Origin: Bradyrhizobium elkanii WSM2783
GTDB taxonomy: Bacteria > Pseudomonadota > Alphaproteobacteria > Rhizobiales > Xanthobacteraceae
Direction of reading: 5' to 3'
DNA: 64,000 nt
NCBI RefSeq assembly: GCF_000472865.1
Contig: NZ_AXAP01000002.1
Location: 62,001 to 126,000, forward strand
Below, one piece after another: positions 25,033 to 34,556 of this stretch. The translations under genes were made by a program, and so were the position numbers. Within the stretch, counting starts at the first letter, position 1; every line of letters begins with the position of its first letter. The notes beneath the pieces were generated by a model. It ran no database searches, was not told where the DNA came from, and was given only the letters and a program-made list of their open reading frames with translations.

Positions 25033-25646
25033 CAGAGCGGAAATGACCTGGCGTCGCGTGGCCATAGACACCGCAAAGCATCGATTCCCTACAGATGCAA
25101 ACGGCCATCGCCATCTCCCGCGCTGCCGACACAGTGCTATTGTCCGAGTAGCAGCATAAGGAGCAGGCAACGAATTAGGTGAAACGACCGTTGTCAAAGC
25201 GGGGCGGAAACGCGCGACGCCCAAAAAAATCAACGGCTTAGAAGATGTTCATTGCGTTCGGGGCGCAGTGGTCGCCCTCCGTACATATTCGCCGCGGCTT
25301 TCGCTCAGCAGGGTTCGATGTCGGTATCGGTGGTTCCGTCTCCCGGATTTGAAACTGCAATCCGAGCCAGGCGAAATTCTGTCCAGAGACACCGCGTTCT
25401 GGCGGAACCGAAAATGCGCACCGTCGATTTTTCGGGACGGAGATCGGTTTCACCCGATCGGCAGCCCGAGGTCTTTCAATATTCCTTCGTATGGTGCCCC
25501 GAATCCCCGACGTGTCGCACGCGTCGGTCCATCCAGCTTTACGCGTTCTCGCAGTTGGATTTCACGCTGTAAGCCATTGACCTTTATGGGGTGTATCTTG
25601 GTCCAGTTGGAAAAATTCTCTCGAGAAATCAATGGTCGCAGCGTGT
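25033..25646. other. Gene-poor right end of the island
   Basis: No intact gene is seen over about 600 bp between the nitrilase stop and the right attachment site. Short frames exist on both strands, but none shows a family motif, a ribosome site or sustained codon bias. An integrase gene is not detectable here. Confidence 0.5.
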
Positions 25647-25691
25647 CTCTTAATCAGCGGGTCCCAGGTTCGAGCCCTGGTGCGCCCACCA
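25647..25691 (+). other. Right attachment site (attR): orphan tRNA-Lys 3' end
   Basis: 45 nt identical to 4468-4512, from CTCTTAATCAGCGG to the encoded CCA. No tRNA 5' half precedes it, so it is not a functional tRNA. It was the original 3' end of tRNA-Lys before the island inserted. Confidence 0.88.
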
Positions 25692-25698
25692 GAAGTCC

Positions 25699-25718
25699 GG
25701 GGCGCAGTTCTGCGCCCC
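25699..25718. terminator. Perfect hairpin after attR
   Basis: GGGGCGCAG-TT-CTGCGCCCC follows the orphan tRNA end by 7 nt. It is probably the original terminator of tRNA-Lys. There is no clear T run, so its strength is uncertain; it may also serve the converging minus-strand unit. Confidence 0.5.
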
Positions 25719-25772
25719 GTGTTCCCTGAGGCTGGGATCCGGCTCACGGAATAAATGCAAGCGCCATCGGGC

Positions 25773-26648
25773 TCAATGGGCGCGGGGAAACACATAAGTC
25801 AGACGCAACTGGAAGCCCCATCCCGGACCGCCCTGCGGCGTCTCGGCGTAATATCGAACGAGGCCGCCGACCTGAATCACCTGCGGGCCAATCTTGGCGA
25901 GCTGATTGAGACCGAGATTGATCGGCACCATCCACTGCCTCGAGGCCCAGTCATACGTGCTTTCGGAGCTCAAAAAGACTGTCGTCTGCGTCTTTGGGAA
26001 CGTGTATGTCAGGAACGGCTGGAGAAAGCTCGCGTTCACGCGCTCTCGCCCGAAGGTCTCGTTGCTGAGGGACCAGATGTGATTGGCCAGCACGCCGTAT
26101 AGCCAGTGACCGTTCTGCTGAAGGACGATCCCGGTGACACCGCTCCCCCATTGGTGGTGACCCAGCACCTCGTCGGTCGCTGTCGGATACAGAAAAACCG
26201 GGCCGACGCCCCAAGTGACACCGTTCACGGGTTTCGCCGGTGAGAGAAAAAAGCTCTGCACCACGTCGCCCAAGCCCGACTCGTAGGTCGGAAAGAGCCT
26301 TTCGACGTGGGTGACGGGTATGATCGTGCGAGTGATGAGATTCCAGTTCTCGCTCAACGAAAAGGGAACGACCGGTTCGATGTTCAACGTGTACCGGAAC
26401 GCGTCGCTGCGTCCATCCTTGGCGCCGTAGTCGAAATTGCTCTTCAACGGCACTTGAATGAGATTGGCAATCGGGTTTGCGAGCTGCTGTCCGAGTCCTG
26501 AACTATGTTCGCCCGATTCTGTCGGTTCTCGCGGGCCCTCTGCGGCGGAAGCGGCGCCGGTGAAGAGCAGCACGGCCACGCATCCATGCGCGATGGCGCG
26601 AGGCCGCGGCGACCGAGCACGCCTCGATAGCACCGACGCCGGTGTCAT
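25773..26648 (-). CDS. Predicted outer-membrane/transporter-like protein
   Basis: 291 aa from ATG 26648. The N-terminus is a signal peptide (Arg-rich, then AIAHGCVAVLLFTGAASAAEG). The rest alternates polar and aromatic short beta stretches (VVPFSLSENWNLITRTIIPV, GVGPVFLYPTATDEVLG, FGFQLRLTYVFPR-like C-terminus ending in Phe-Pro-Arg-Ala-His). It resembles the neuromedin U/MetA-pathway family of presumed beta-barrel proteins, function unknown. The start overlaps the stop of the PRC-barrel pseudogene by 4 nt (ATGA), so the two were translationally coupled. Confidence 0.7.
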   Translation of the reverse strand: MTPASVLSRRARSPRPRAIAHGCVAVLLFTGAASAAEGPREPTESGEHSSGLGQQLANPIANLIQVPLKSNFDYGAKDGRSDAFRYTLNIEPVVPFSLSENWNLITRTIIPVTHVERLFPTYESGLGDVVQSFFLSPAKPVNGVTWGVGPVFLYPTATDEVLGHHQWGSGVTGIVLQQNGHWLYGVLANHIWSLSNETFGRERVNASFLQPFLTYTFPKTQTTVFLSSESTYDWASRQWMVPINLGLNQLAKIGPQVIQVGGLVRYYAETPQGGPGWGFQLRLTYVFPRAH

Positions 26649-27043
26649 CGCGGGCCATACTCGAAGGCCGGTATCGCCTTCAAGGCCTCCTTCGTGGCGC
26701 CCGCCAAGACCAGCCTTCCGTCCTTCAGCGCGAAGCGGCCCACCGGAAGCGCGATATCGTGCTTTCCGACTTTCAGGAATCCGCCGACGCCGACGATCGC
26801 GTATGAGACGGACTTCTCGGTGGAAATAATGATGTCGTCTATTGTCCCGATCTTCTCGTCCTTGTCGTTCCAGACGGCCTGCCCGAGGACTTGCCGTTTG
26901 ACGCTTCAGCCCACCGCCAGTTCGCGGAGCTCGGCGGCTGCCACGCCAATGAGCGTGCTTCCGGCGACCTGCGCACCAGCGGCGCCGTTCATCAAGGGGA
27001 GGGCGATTGCGGCTAGAAAGTACATTTGCCTGATATGTTTCAC
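26645..27043 (-). pseudogene. PRC-barrel domain protein with in-frame TGA
   Basis: GTG 27043 opens an exported protein (MKHIRQMYFLAAIALPLMNG) that runs in a single frame to 26645 but meets TGA at 26908-26906, where family members have Trp (VGWSVKRQVLG-type start of the PRC barrel). After the stop the frame continues SVKRQVLGQAVWNDKDEKIG and DDIIISTEKSVSYAIVGVGG, the barrel core. A single TGG to TGA change is the only lesion. Without readthrough only a 45-residue leader would be made. PRC-barrel proteins of this type are periplasmic and of unclear role. Confidence 0.75.
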
Positions 27044-27097
27044 GGGTGCGCCTCAAAGGAGTCTGTCGGGATATTGACGAATGTCGTTTGCGTCGTG

Positions 27098-27523
27098 CTA
27101 CGCAGGAGCTTGCACAGCGGCTTCCTCCGCCGCGGTTCTCGCCAGCCGCGCCTCGATCGCTACGTGTTCGGCGCGCTCAATTGCGAACAGCGCGACTTCG
27201 AAAGCTTGCGCGGCCAGATCTTCGCTCTCAGTTGCTTGACGCTGCAGCCTCGTGACGTCACGTCGTTGCTTCCATTCCGCGGCCCTCTCTTCGAGACAGT
27301 CCAACTTGGCCTTTTCCCAGGCGTCAATGCGTCGGGCTGCGTTCTCGATTGAGGACCGGCGAGCGTCGATGTGGAGCTCCAGTTCGGCAAGATGCGCCCG
27401 GATTTCGGCCTCGGTGGCGGTCACCTCGGCCTGCATCCTGGCACTGATGGACGATAGGGCATCGTCGATCCTGGTGAGTTGCAAACGCAACTTGTCGCAA
27501 AATTGGTCGATCTTGTCGTTCAT
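27098..27523 (-). CDS. Coiled-coil hypothetical protein (paralogue of 37552-37998)
   Basis: 141 aa from ATG 27523 behind GGGGAGACC. It is almost entirely charged, Ala- and Glu-rich helix (ARMQAEVTATEAEIRAHLAE, EERAAEWKQRRDVTRL, ALFAIERAEHVAIEARLA) with no signal peptide or catalytic motif, and is probably a cytosolic coiled-coil. Its C-terminal half matches the layout of the protein at 37552-37998 (WKQxR...EVALxAxxxAExAxxxAxLAR). It lies between the patatin gene and the PRC-barrel remnant on the same strand. Confidence 0.65.
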   Translation of the reverse strand: MNDKIDQFCDKLRLQLTRIDDALSSISARMQAEVTATEAEIRAHLAELELHIDARRSSIENAARRIDAWEKAKLDCLEERAAEWKQRRDVTRLQRQATESEDLAAQAFEVALFAIERAEHVAIEARLARTAAEEAAVQAPA

Positions 27524-27732
27524 GAGGTCTCCCCGACGCTGTACCCGCGGACCGTTGACGTGTGATGCCACGGCGTGAATCTGAACGAGAATGGGCGTCC
27601 GCCTCGTCGACAAGCTTCTGAAACGATACGCACCCGGCCGTTCTTTCTTAGCGGCTAGTGTCGCGGTGACCGAGCCAAACGGGACAAAGGCGCGCAAATC
27701 CTTGCAAAGGCGCCGTACATCCAGCGGTAGCA

Positions 27733-29142
27733 TCAGCGTATCTTAGGTTGAGCGAGAACAGCGTCCGAGCCCGACTTGATGAGCAGATCGACATCGTCGG
27801 CAGGCAGTTTGAAACGCGTTGGAATCGCCGAGAGTCTTGCTGCCAGTTGTGGTCCGAATTGGCTGAACGAGACTTCAGCGACCTCGAAGCTAATGTCGTT
27901 ACATCGCCAGTCGGCCGCCGCGCCAAATCGCCTTGCCTCTCCTTGCGGCAGGCTGCATCGCCAATGTCTGACTGAGCGTTCCCATTCCTGAAGTGTGAGG
28001 CGAAACGCGTCGAAGCCGCTGCGAACGGCCGAACTGATAGCGGTATCAGTCACTGCGTCGAGAAGTTCAACGCCTGCGGGGCCTTCCAGCGTGCGAGACC
28101 AGCCACCGGACGGCGCTTGCCCTGAATTCACGACGATGAAGACGATTCTTCGCAAGCGCACGGCTTTATCGCGTGTCAGAGGCAGGTAGGGCGCGGCCGC
28201 TGCCGCGCGCGCGATGACGAGGCCGGAAAGTCCAAAGTTGTCGGTAATGCCGCCGTCCGCGAGCTTCAGGTATCTGACCTTGTCGGGATCGCGATAGTCG
28301 GCCAATGCCGTGGCAAACGCGCGCGCCTGCGATCCCGTATTTCGATCGGCAAGGATCGCATCCAGCCAACGCGGCAGAGGCGCCGGACATGACGATGCAA
28401 AGCTTTCCAGCACGATCGGCGTAAAGACGACCGGGACCGCAGCCGAGGCCGCGACCGCCGTCGACAATGGAAACTCCTTGAGGTCGCTGCACAACGCGGA
28501 GAATGTCACCGGCGAGAACACGAATGGCGTTCTGTGAAGCAGGTCGGACGCATTGATCCAGATGATCGGCTTGCCGGGCCTCAGGAGCTCTCCCATTGTG
28601 GCGCCATCAAAGAGATTTCGATCGAGCCAGCCCGTTAGGCGGCTCGCACTGTTCGCGCCTCCCTGCAAGCCACGCGAGAAATTCGCGAGGTCGATCTCGG
28701 TTCGCAGTGCTTCCTCGGCATTTCTCAGCAGGAAGCGTTCCCGGAAATCAACCAGTGCCTCGCGCCCTTTGAGGCCGAAATACGCCGCAGTCACGGAGCC
28801 TCCGGAGACTCCCGTCACGAACATGACGCGATCCAGGTAGCTTCCACCGCCTGGTGAGCGAACCTGGTCCAGTCCGCGGAGCGCACCGAAGGCAAACGCG
28901 GCCGCTCGCGTTCCGCCACCGGAAAACGCAAGACCGATCGCGGTGTCGCCGTCGAACTCCGGGACGGTCATGCGGGCCGATTTGGCACTATGCTGTGCGG
29001 GCAGATTTGCAACCTGGTTGAGCTCTGCACAGTGCGTGAGCACCAGGCACAGCGACAGCCCTGCGATTGCGAGCCCAAGCCGACAAGTGAAGGCCGAGCG
29101 CCAGTCCATGGTCCTGGATGGCATGATGCTGCTGATCCCCAA
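27733..29142 (-). CDS. Patatin-like phospholipase
   Basis: 469-aa lipolytic acyl hydrolase. The oxyanion loop SGGGTRAAAFAFG is near residue 75, nucleophile Ser in GVSGGS (about 110), and the second catalytic residue Asp in the motif LADGGITDNFGLSG (about 290). The N-terminus has a signal sequence ending VLTHCAEL, so it may be a lipoprotein, though His before Cys is unusual for a lipobox. Expected to cleave phospholipids at the envelope. It may head a minus-strand group with the genes to 25773. The 209-bp gap 27524-27732 shows no gene. Confidence 0.85.
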   Translation of the reverse strand: MGISSIMPSRTMDWRSAFTCRLGLAIAGLSLCLVLTHCAELNQVANLPAQHSAKSARMTVPEFDGDTAIGLAFSGGGTRAAAFAFGALRGLDQVRSPGGGSYLDRVMFVTGVSGGSVTAAYFGLKGREALVDFRERFLLRNAEEALRTEIDLANFSRGLQGGANSASRLTGWLDRNLFDGATMGELLRPGKPIIWINASDLLHRTPFVFSPVTFSALCSDLKEFPLSTAVAASAAVPVVFTPIVLESFASSCPAPLPRWLDAILADRNTGSQARAFATALADYRDPDKVRYLKLADGGITDNFGLSGLVIARAAAAAPYLPLTRDKAVRLRRIVFIVVNSGQAPSGGWSRTLEGPAGVELLDAVTDTAISSAVRSGFDAFRLTLQEWERSVRHWRCSLPQGEARRFGAAADWRCNDISFEVAEVSFSQFGPQLAARLSAIPTRFKLPADDVDLLIKSGSDAVLAQPKIR

Positions 29143-29439
29143 ATCTGCAGGGCCACCTCTATGCCTGCTCGGTGAGGAAGCTCAGTCAAGCTCTCCTAAT
29201 TCCTGCAAATCCTTCCAAACGATGCCGCCTCGCGGTCCTCATCGCGGCGCCAAGACTTCGTCCGATCGCGATCGACATCGCGGCTTCGTCTTTGGAAGGA
29301 TTTGCCGGCCTTTCTTCAGCTTAACTCGATCGCTCTAACGGCGGCTGTTTCTGTCGGTCCGCGCAGCGGTGCCGCTGTAGGCTTAAAACCTGCTTACGGC
29401 CGCTGCTCTCACGCAAGATCTGCAGGGGCGAGCCTTCAA

Positions 29440-31026
29440 ATGATTACACAGGAATTTCAGAAGAAGACCTTCGATGCGATTGTTGCCGCGCTCCCTTTCG
29501 CCCTTGATCCGAGCAAAGTTACGATCGAGCCCGGTGCTTCATATACGATCAGCCCCATCAAGGCGCATGATTATGCCGCCGGCGTCATGGCCGCCTTCGG
29601 CTGCGTCGTCGAGCATATTGGTCGGCTGCGCGGCCTGCCGTCGCAAACGATGAAACTCAACCGTCGCCGTTGCGGCCTCCTGCTCAATTCCGCTCAGTTG
29701 CAGTTCCTCAACGGCTATGGCTGCCTGATGGACACTTGGCCGATCGGTCCGGACAACGGCACCTATCGTGCCAAGGACGGCCGCTACGTCACCATGATCG
29801 GCCTGCATCCGCATCTGCGCGATGCGCTGCTCGATTATTTCCAGTGCTCCAACGCCGCGCATGCCATTCAGGCGGCGGTGGAGAAGAAGCCGGCGCAGCA
29901 GATCGAGGATGAGATGGCGGCGCGGCGCATTCCCGCGGGCATCGTGCGCAGCCCTGAGGAATGGCTCGCTCATCCGCAAGGCGCGGCCACAGCGAAACTG
30001 CCGATGGTGGAGATCGAGCAGCACGGCAACGGCGGCAAGCGCAGGCTCGGCAAGGCAGCAGCGCGCCCGCTCGAAGGCGTGCGCGTCGTCGAGATGGCGC
30101 ATCTGGTTGCCGGTCCGACTATTGGGCGGCTGCTCGCCGAGCAGGGCGCCGAAGTGATCAAGATTCAGCCGCCGGTCGGCGACTGGGTGCTGCCGCTGTG
30201 GCTCGACGTCAATTGGGGCAAGAAGTGCATCCTGACCGACCTGAAGAGCCGCTCGGGCAGGGCGCGCCTGGCCGCCCTGCTGGCGGAAGCCGACGTGCTG
30301 GTCAACAGCAATTCACCCGGCGCGCTCGAGCGCTTGGGGCTCGATGAGGCCGCGCTGCGCGAGATCAATCCGAGCCTGGTCTATGCCGGAGCGACCTATG
30401 CGTCGCCGGGCACGCCATGGGCGGATCGCAAGGGCTTCGAGCAGATCGGCCAGGCCGTCAGCGGCATGATGCATGCCAATTCGGTCGGCATGGACGAGCC
30501 GACGCTGATCTCGGTGCTGCTCAATGACTACATCACCGGCTATCTCGCAGCGATCGGCGCAGTCGCGGCGCTGGCCGAGCGCGAGGAGAAGGGCGGTTTC
30601 TGGAAAACCGGCGCCTCGCTTAGCCGCTGCGCCACGATGGCCGCAAGCCTTACTGCGCCTCGCGACGCCGAACCTTATGAGCCCGTGAGCGTGCAGGACA
30701 TGGTCGAGCACGGCATTGACCAGGATACGCCGCTCGGCACCTTCACGCGCCTGTCGTCTGCCGTCGAATTCAGCCACACGCCATCGATGCTGACGCTGCC
30801 GACGGGGCTCCCCGGCAATTATCCGGATACCACGACCTGGTCGACCGAGCCGGCCGCCACTGCCGATCTTCGTCTCCCGCACATCCTGTCGCACATCGCG
30901 CGCCATGGCGGTATCCGCAATCTCGTGCCAGGCCACGGCATCGAAGACCGCGGTGACGGTGGCGGCGGCCTCAGCCTCGCATCGAAGAGTTTGCTCGCGA
31001 TCGTGCTCGCCGGCCGCAAGCTCTGA
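29440..31026 (+). CDS. Class III CoA-transferase (CaiB/BaiF family)
   Basis: 528 aa. The family core PLEGVRVVEMAHLVAGPTIG, LLAEQGAEVIKIQPP and the ADVLVNSNSPGALERLGL stretch lie in the middle (about 210-310) rather than at the N-terminus. The first 200 residues resemble the C-terminal part of a CaiB protein (AKDGRYVTMIGLHPHLRDALL), so the halves are permuted or a fused repeat. The tail after residue 470 (RHGGIRNLVPGHGIEDRGDGG) is atypical. Probably transfers CoA between organic acids, substrate unknown. ATG 29440 is chosen; codons upstream to 29302 look non-coding. Confidence 0.75.
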   Translation: MITQEFQKKTFDAIVAALPFALDPSKVTIEPGASYTISPIKAHDYAAGVMAAFGCVVEHIGRLRGLPSQTMKLNRRRCGLLLNSAQLQFLNGYGCLMDTWPIGPDNGTYRAKDGRYVTMIGLHPHLRDALLDYFQCSNAAHAIQAAVEKKPAQQIEDEMAARRIPAGIVRSPEEWLAHPQGAATAKLPMVEIEQHGNGGKRRLGKAAARPLEGVRVVEMAHLVAGPTIGRLLAEQGAEVIKIQPPVGDWVLPLWLDVNWGKKCILTDLKSRSGRARLAALLAEADVLVNSNSPGALERLGLDEAALREINPSLVYAGATYASPGTPWADRKGFEQIGQAVSGMMHANSVGMDEPTLISVLLNDYITGYLAAIGAVAALAEREEKGGFWKTGASLSRCATMAASLTAPRDAEPYEPVSVQDMVEHGIDQDTPLGTFTRLSSAVEFSHTPSMLTLPTGLPGNYPDTTTWSTEPAATADLRLPHILSHIARHGGIRNLVPGHGIEDRGDGGGGLSLASKSLLAIVLAGRKL

Positions 31027-31166
31027 GCGAGCCGGCGCGGCGGCAAAAGTTCCTTTTGCAACCATTTGCGGGAATTTGGAGCGCTTCACTCAGGCCGACT
31101 TAGGCCGGCGTCGTAGCGTGACGAAGGTGGAAGAGCCGGGTCCCGGAATTCCACGAGAGGAGTGTT

Positions 31167-32765
31167 ATGAAAATACGAAGTCTTGGCCTCTGGGCCTCTG
31201 CGGCGCTCTTGATCGCGGGAAGCGCCGCGCGCGCTGACGAAAACCTTGCCAATTTCGGCAACGTCAGCAGCGCAACTGCGCCCGGCCCGGCCGCGCCGGA
31301 TAGGCCGTTGAAGAAGTCAAAGCAGCGCAAGGCCGCAGCGGAGAAATCGCCGCAGGTCTCCGATCCGTTCGGACCCGTCCCGACCGGCAAGTTGATTTCG
31401 CTGGTCAATGTTGCGCCAGGATTGCTCGCCTATTTCAACAGCGCGCCCGTATTCGGCCTGCCTGGCACAGTCACCGGCGACATCTGGCGCCGTACGCAGT
31501 TGCTGGGCGATTGGGGCGGCACGCGCACCGAGCTCGCGCAAAAAGGCTTCTTCTTCGACATCTATTCGACGAGCTACTACCAGAACATCACCTCGGGTGG
31601 ACTGAAGACCGGCGGCGCCTTCGTTCAGAACACGCAGTTCTCGGTCAACATCGACACCGCGCGCGCCGGCTGGTGGTCGGGCGGCATCATCCACGCCACC
31701 GCGCAATGGCGCACCGGGGATTCGCCTGCTAACACGTTCACGGCGGGATCGGCTGTGCCGCAATATACCGGGCTCGTCTATCCCGATCCGCAACTGTCGC
31801 ACGATATCCTGCCGACTGAATATTACCTGGTGCAGGCCCTGAGCCAGCAGTTCAGCGTGGTGCTCGGCAAGATCAGCAACATTTTCATCCCCGATCAGAC
31901 CGCGTTCGGCAGCAGTTACAAGTACCACTTCGCCAATTTCAACTTCAACAAGAACCCGATGACGCCGAATTTCTACAATCCGACGTCGCTGGCCGCGCTC
32001 GGCATCTGGGCGCTCAGCCCGAAATTCGCGATCGCCGGCGGTGTGCTCGATCCCTACAGCAAGGCGGACAATCTCGCCTCGCACGCATTCGAGCACGTCA
32101 ATCTCTACCTCATGGCCGTTATGTCCTACGACATCGCCGGCCTGCCCGGCCAGTTCTCGCCGGCCTTCAATTGGTCGAACAAGCCAAAGCTCGACCTGGA
32201 GACGCCGTTCGGCACGTTGACGTCGGTTGCGGCGGTGAGGCAGGCGGTAGGGGGCATGCTCGGCGCCAATTCTCTCGACGGCTTGCCGACCAACTCGAAG
32301 GATGAAAGCTGGTTCGCCATTGCCAACGCCTCGCAATATTTCTTCGTCAAGGACGATCCCGAGACCGTCCATCGCAAGCTGAAGAGCGGTGAGCTGATCC
32401 GCGGCGTCGGCGTGTTCGCGCGCGTCGGCTACGCCCCGGAGGAAACCAACATTGTCGCCCGCGATGCCAGCATCGCTCTGTTCGCCCACGGCATGATCGA
32501 CGGCCGCGACTATGACAGTTTCGGCATCGGCGTCTACCACAACCAGATCAGCGGCAAGTTCAAGACCGATATCGGCCTTCTGACTCGCGGCGCCGCCTCG
32601 GCAAGCGACGAGACCGGGATGGAGGTATTTTACAACTTCGCCATCACCCCGGCGGTGCGGCTCATTCCGAGCTATCAGCACATCTGGCATCCGCTGAGCG
32701 CGCAGGTGGCGGATGGCCACACCAGCACGGATATCTTTCAGACTCGCCTGACGATCGCGTGGTGA
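31167..32765 (+). CDS. OprB-family carbohydrate porin
   Basis: 532-aa outer-membrane beta-barrel. Signal peptide to about residue 23 (MKIRSLGLWASAALLIAGSAARA), then a Lys/Pro-rich linker, then LLGDWGGTRTELAQKGFFFD, the OprB opening signature, and regularly spaced aromatic strands to the C-terminal TRLTIAW ending in an aromatic residue. Likely admits sugars or related solutes. ATG 31167 follows GAGAGGAG. The HdeD-like and OpgC genes follow with 19 nt and an overlap, so the three probably form an operon concerned with the envelope. Confidence 0.9.
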   Translation: MKIRSLGLWASAALLIAGSAARADENLANFGNVSSATAPGPAAPDRPLKKSKQRKAAAEKSPQVSDPFGPVPTGKLISLVNVAPGLLAYFNSAPVFGLPGTVTGDIWRRTQLLGDWGGTRTELAQKGFFFDIYSTSYYQNITSGGLKTGGAFVQNTQFSVNIDTARAGWWSGGIIHATAQWRTGDSPANTFTAGSAVPQYTGLVYPDPQLSHDILPTEYYLVQALSQQFSVVLGKISNIFIPDQTAFGSSYKYHFANFNFNKNPMTPNFYNPTSLAALGIWALSPKFAIAGGVLDPYSKADNLASHAFEHVNLYLMAVMSYDIAGLPGQFSPAFNWSNKPKLDLETPFGTLTSVAAVRQAVGGMLGANSLDGLPTNSKDESWFAIANASQYFFVKDDPETVHRKLKSGELIRGVGVFARVGYAPEETNIVARDASIALFAHGMIDGRDYDSFGIGVYHNQISGKFKTDIGLLTRGAASASDETGMEVFYNFAITPAVRLIPSYQHIWHPLSAQVADGHTSTDIFQTRLTIAW

Positions 32766-32784
32766 GCAGGGCGGGGGAAGCATC

Positions 32785-33399
32785 ATGGTATTCAAGGGCG
32801 TCTTGACCGGTCTGATGGAGCGGGCGGTGAAGGATGCGCTGGCTGCGCATTGGCGATTGCTCCTGGTCCAGGGCATCGCGATGGTGATCCTCGGTGCGCT
32901 TGCGATCGGCGCGCCGATGGCGGCCTCGATTGCGATCGAGCTGTATATCGGCGGCCTGTTCCTGGTCAGCGGCATTGTCGGCCTTGTCGCGATCTCTGCC
33001 GCGCGTGACGTGCCTGCGTTCCTCCGGGGGCTGTTGACGGCGGCACTGTCGATCGTGGTCGGCATCCTCCTGGTCGACCGGCCGATTGCCGGAACGTTGT
33101 CGCTGACCTTGGTACTTGCCGCCTTCTTCCTGGCGGAAGGCGTTTTCCAGATTGCAGCGTCGATCAACTACCGTACCGTTATTCCGAATTCCTGGATGTG
33201 GATGCTGCTGAGCGGCCTGTTGGATCTGGTCCTCGCCGCAGGCATCTGGTTCCTTTGGCCGATCAGCGCGATCTGGGCTCTTGGCCTTCTCGCGGGCGTC
33301 AACCTGATCTCGTCGGGTTGGGCCGCGATCATGGCGGCGCTCGCCGGCAGGGAGATCGCGAAAGACACCGCGCGCACCGCAACTCCGGCGCATCGGTGA
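32785..33399 (+). CDS. HdeD-like membrane protein (DUF308)
   Basis: 204 aa with six hydrophobic helices in two repeats (LLLVQGIAMVILGALAIGAP, IELYIGGLFLVSGIVGLVA and later equivalents). Family members include acid-resistance HdeD of enteric bacteria; in alphaproteobacteria the role is unknown. The start follows GGGGGAAG. The stop codon overlaps the next ATG (TGATG), so OpgC translation is coupled. Confidence 0.85.
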   Translation: MVFKGVLTGLMERAVKDALAAHWRLLLVQGIAMVILGALAIGAPMAASIAIELYIGGLFLVSGIVGLVAISAARDVPAFLRGLLTAALSIVVGILLVDRPIAGTLSLTLVLAAFFLAEGVFQIAASINYRTVIPNSWMWMLLSGLLDLVLAAGIWFLWPISAIWALGLLAGVNLISSGWAAIMAALAGREIAKDTARTATPAHR

Positions 33400-34553
33400 T
33401 GAAGATATCCGCCACGCTTCCGGCACGCGGCCGCGACCTGCGGCTCGATCTGTTCCGAGGCGTGGCGAACTGGGGCATCTTCTTCGACCATATCCCCAAC
33501 AACGTCGTGAACTGGGTCACCACCCGGAACTACGGCTTCAGCGACGCCGCGGACCTCTTCATTTTCATCTCCGGCTACACCGTCGCCTTTGTCTATGCGC
33601 GGATGATGCTGGAGCGGGGCTTCGTGATCGGCGCGTCGCGACTTCTAAAGCGGGTCTGGCAGATCTATGTCGCCCACGTGTTCCTGTTCGTGATCTATCT
33701 CGCCGAGATCGGCTACCTCGCCCAAAAATACGGGAAGACGGGTTTTGCGGATGATTTCAACATCCGCGGCTTCCTCGAACATCCGGCGCAAGTCCTGTTC
33801 GAGGGCCTGATTCTCCGCTTCAAGCCGGTGAACATGGACGTGTTGCCGCTCTACATCGTCCTGATGGGTGTCTTTCCTCCGGTGCTGTGGCTGATGCTGC
33901 GCAGGCCGAACCTCACGCTTGCAGGCTCGGCACTGCTCTATCTCGCTGCCCGGCAGTTCGGCTGGAATCTGCCGGCCTATCCGGTCGGCGCCTGGTATTT
34001 CAATCCGTTTGCCTGGCAGTTGCTGTTCGTGTTCGGAGCCTGGTTTGCGCTGGGCGGGTCCGCACAGGCGATGCCGTTCATCCACTCGCGGACTGCGCTG
34101 GTGCTCGGGATCGCCTATCTCCTGTTCGCGCTCGTCCTCACCATGGCGGCGCGGTTCGACGAACTACGGGCGCTGATCCCCGCGGAGATCTATGGCGCCT
34201 TTAATCCCAACGACAAGACCAACCTCGCGCCGTACCGCCTGCTGCACTTCATCGTGTTCGCCTTCTTCGTCGTGCGCCTGCTGCCGAAGGATTGGCCAGG
34301 GCTGGAATGGCGCATCTTTCGCCCCGCCATCAAATGCGGCCAGCAGTCGCTCGAAGTGTTCTGTGCCGGCATCTTCCTGTCCTTCGCCGCGCATTTCGTG
34401 CTGGTCGAGATCTCCGGTGCCGTTTGGATGCAGCTTCTCGTCAGCGCCGCCGGCGTCGGCGCGATGACGGCGCTGGCCTACTATCGCTCCTGGTCAAAGG
34501 CGGCGGACAAGGCGCCGGCGAAACTCAAGCCGGTCGCCACGGCAGCGGATTGA
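33399..34553 (+). CDS. opgC: OpgC-like membrane acyltransferase
   Basis: 384 aa with about ten membrane helices. The N-terminal RDLRLDLFRGVANWGIFFDHIP motif and SDAADLFIFISGYTVAFVY are characteristic of OpgC, which adds succinyl groups to osmoregulated periplasmic glucans. Start ATG 33399 overlaps the HdeD-like stop by one base; an upstream in-frame start at 33198 would lie inside that gene. The C-terminus has a short Lys/Ala tail. No glucan synthase gene is in the window. Confidence 0.85.
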   Translation: MKISATLPARGRDLRLDLFRGVANWGIFFDHIPNNVVNWVTTRNYGFSDAADLFIFISGYTVAFVYARMMLERGFVIGASRLLKRVWQIYVAHVFLFVIYLAEIGYLAQKYGKTGFADDFNIRGFLEHPAQVLFEGLILRFKPVNMDVLPLYIVLMGVFPPVLWLMLRRPNLTLAGSALLYLAARQFGWNLPAYPVGAWYFNPFAWQLLFVFGAWFALGGSAQAMPFIHSRTALVLGIAYLLFALVLTMAARFDELRALIPAEIYGAFNPNDKTNLAPYRLLHFIVFAFFVVRLLPKDWPGLEWRIFRPAIKCGQQSLEVFCAGIFLSFAAHFVLVEISGAVWMQLLVSAAGVGAMTALAYYRSWSKAADKAPAKLKPVATAAD

Positions 34554-34556
34554 CCT

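Noticed and set aside
25647..25691. A second tRNA-Lys gene
   Set aside because: Only the 3' 45 nt are present; acceptor 5' strand and D-arm are missing.
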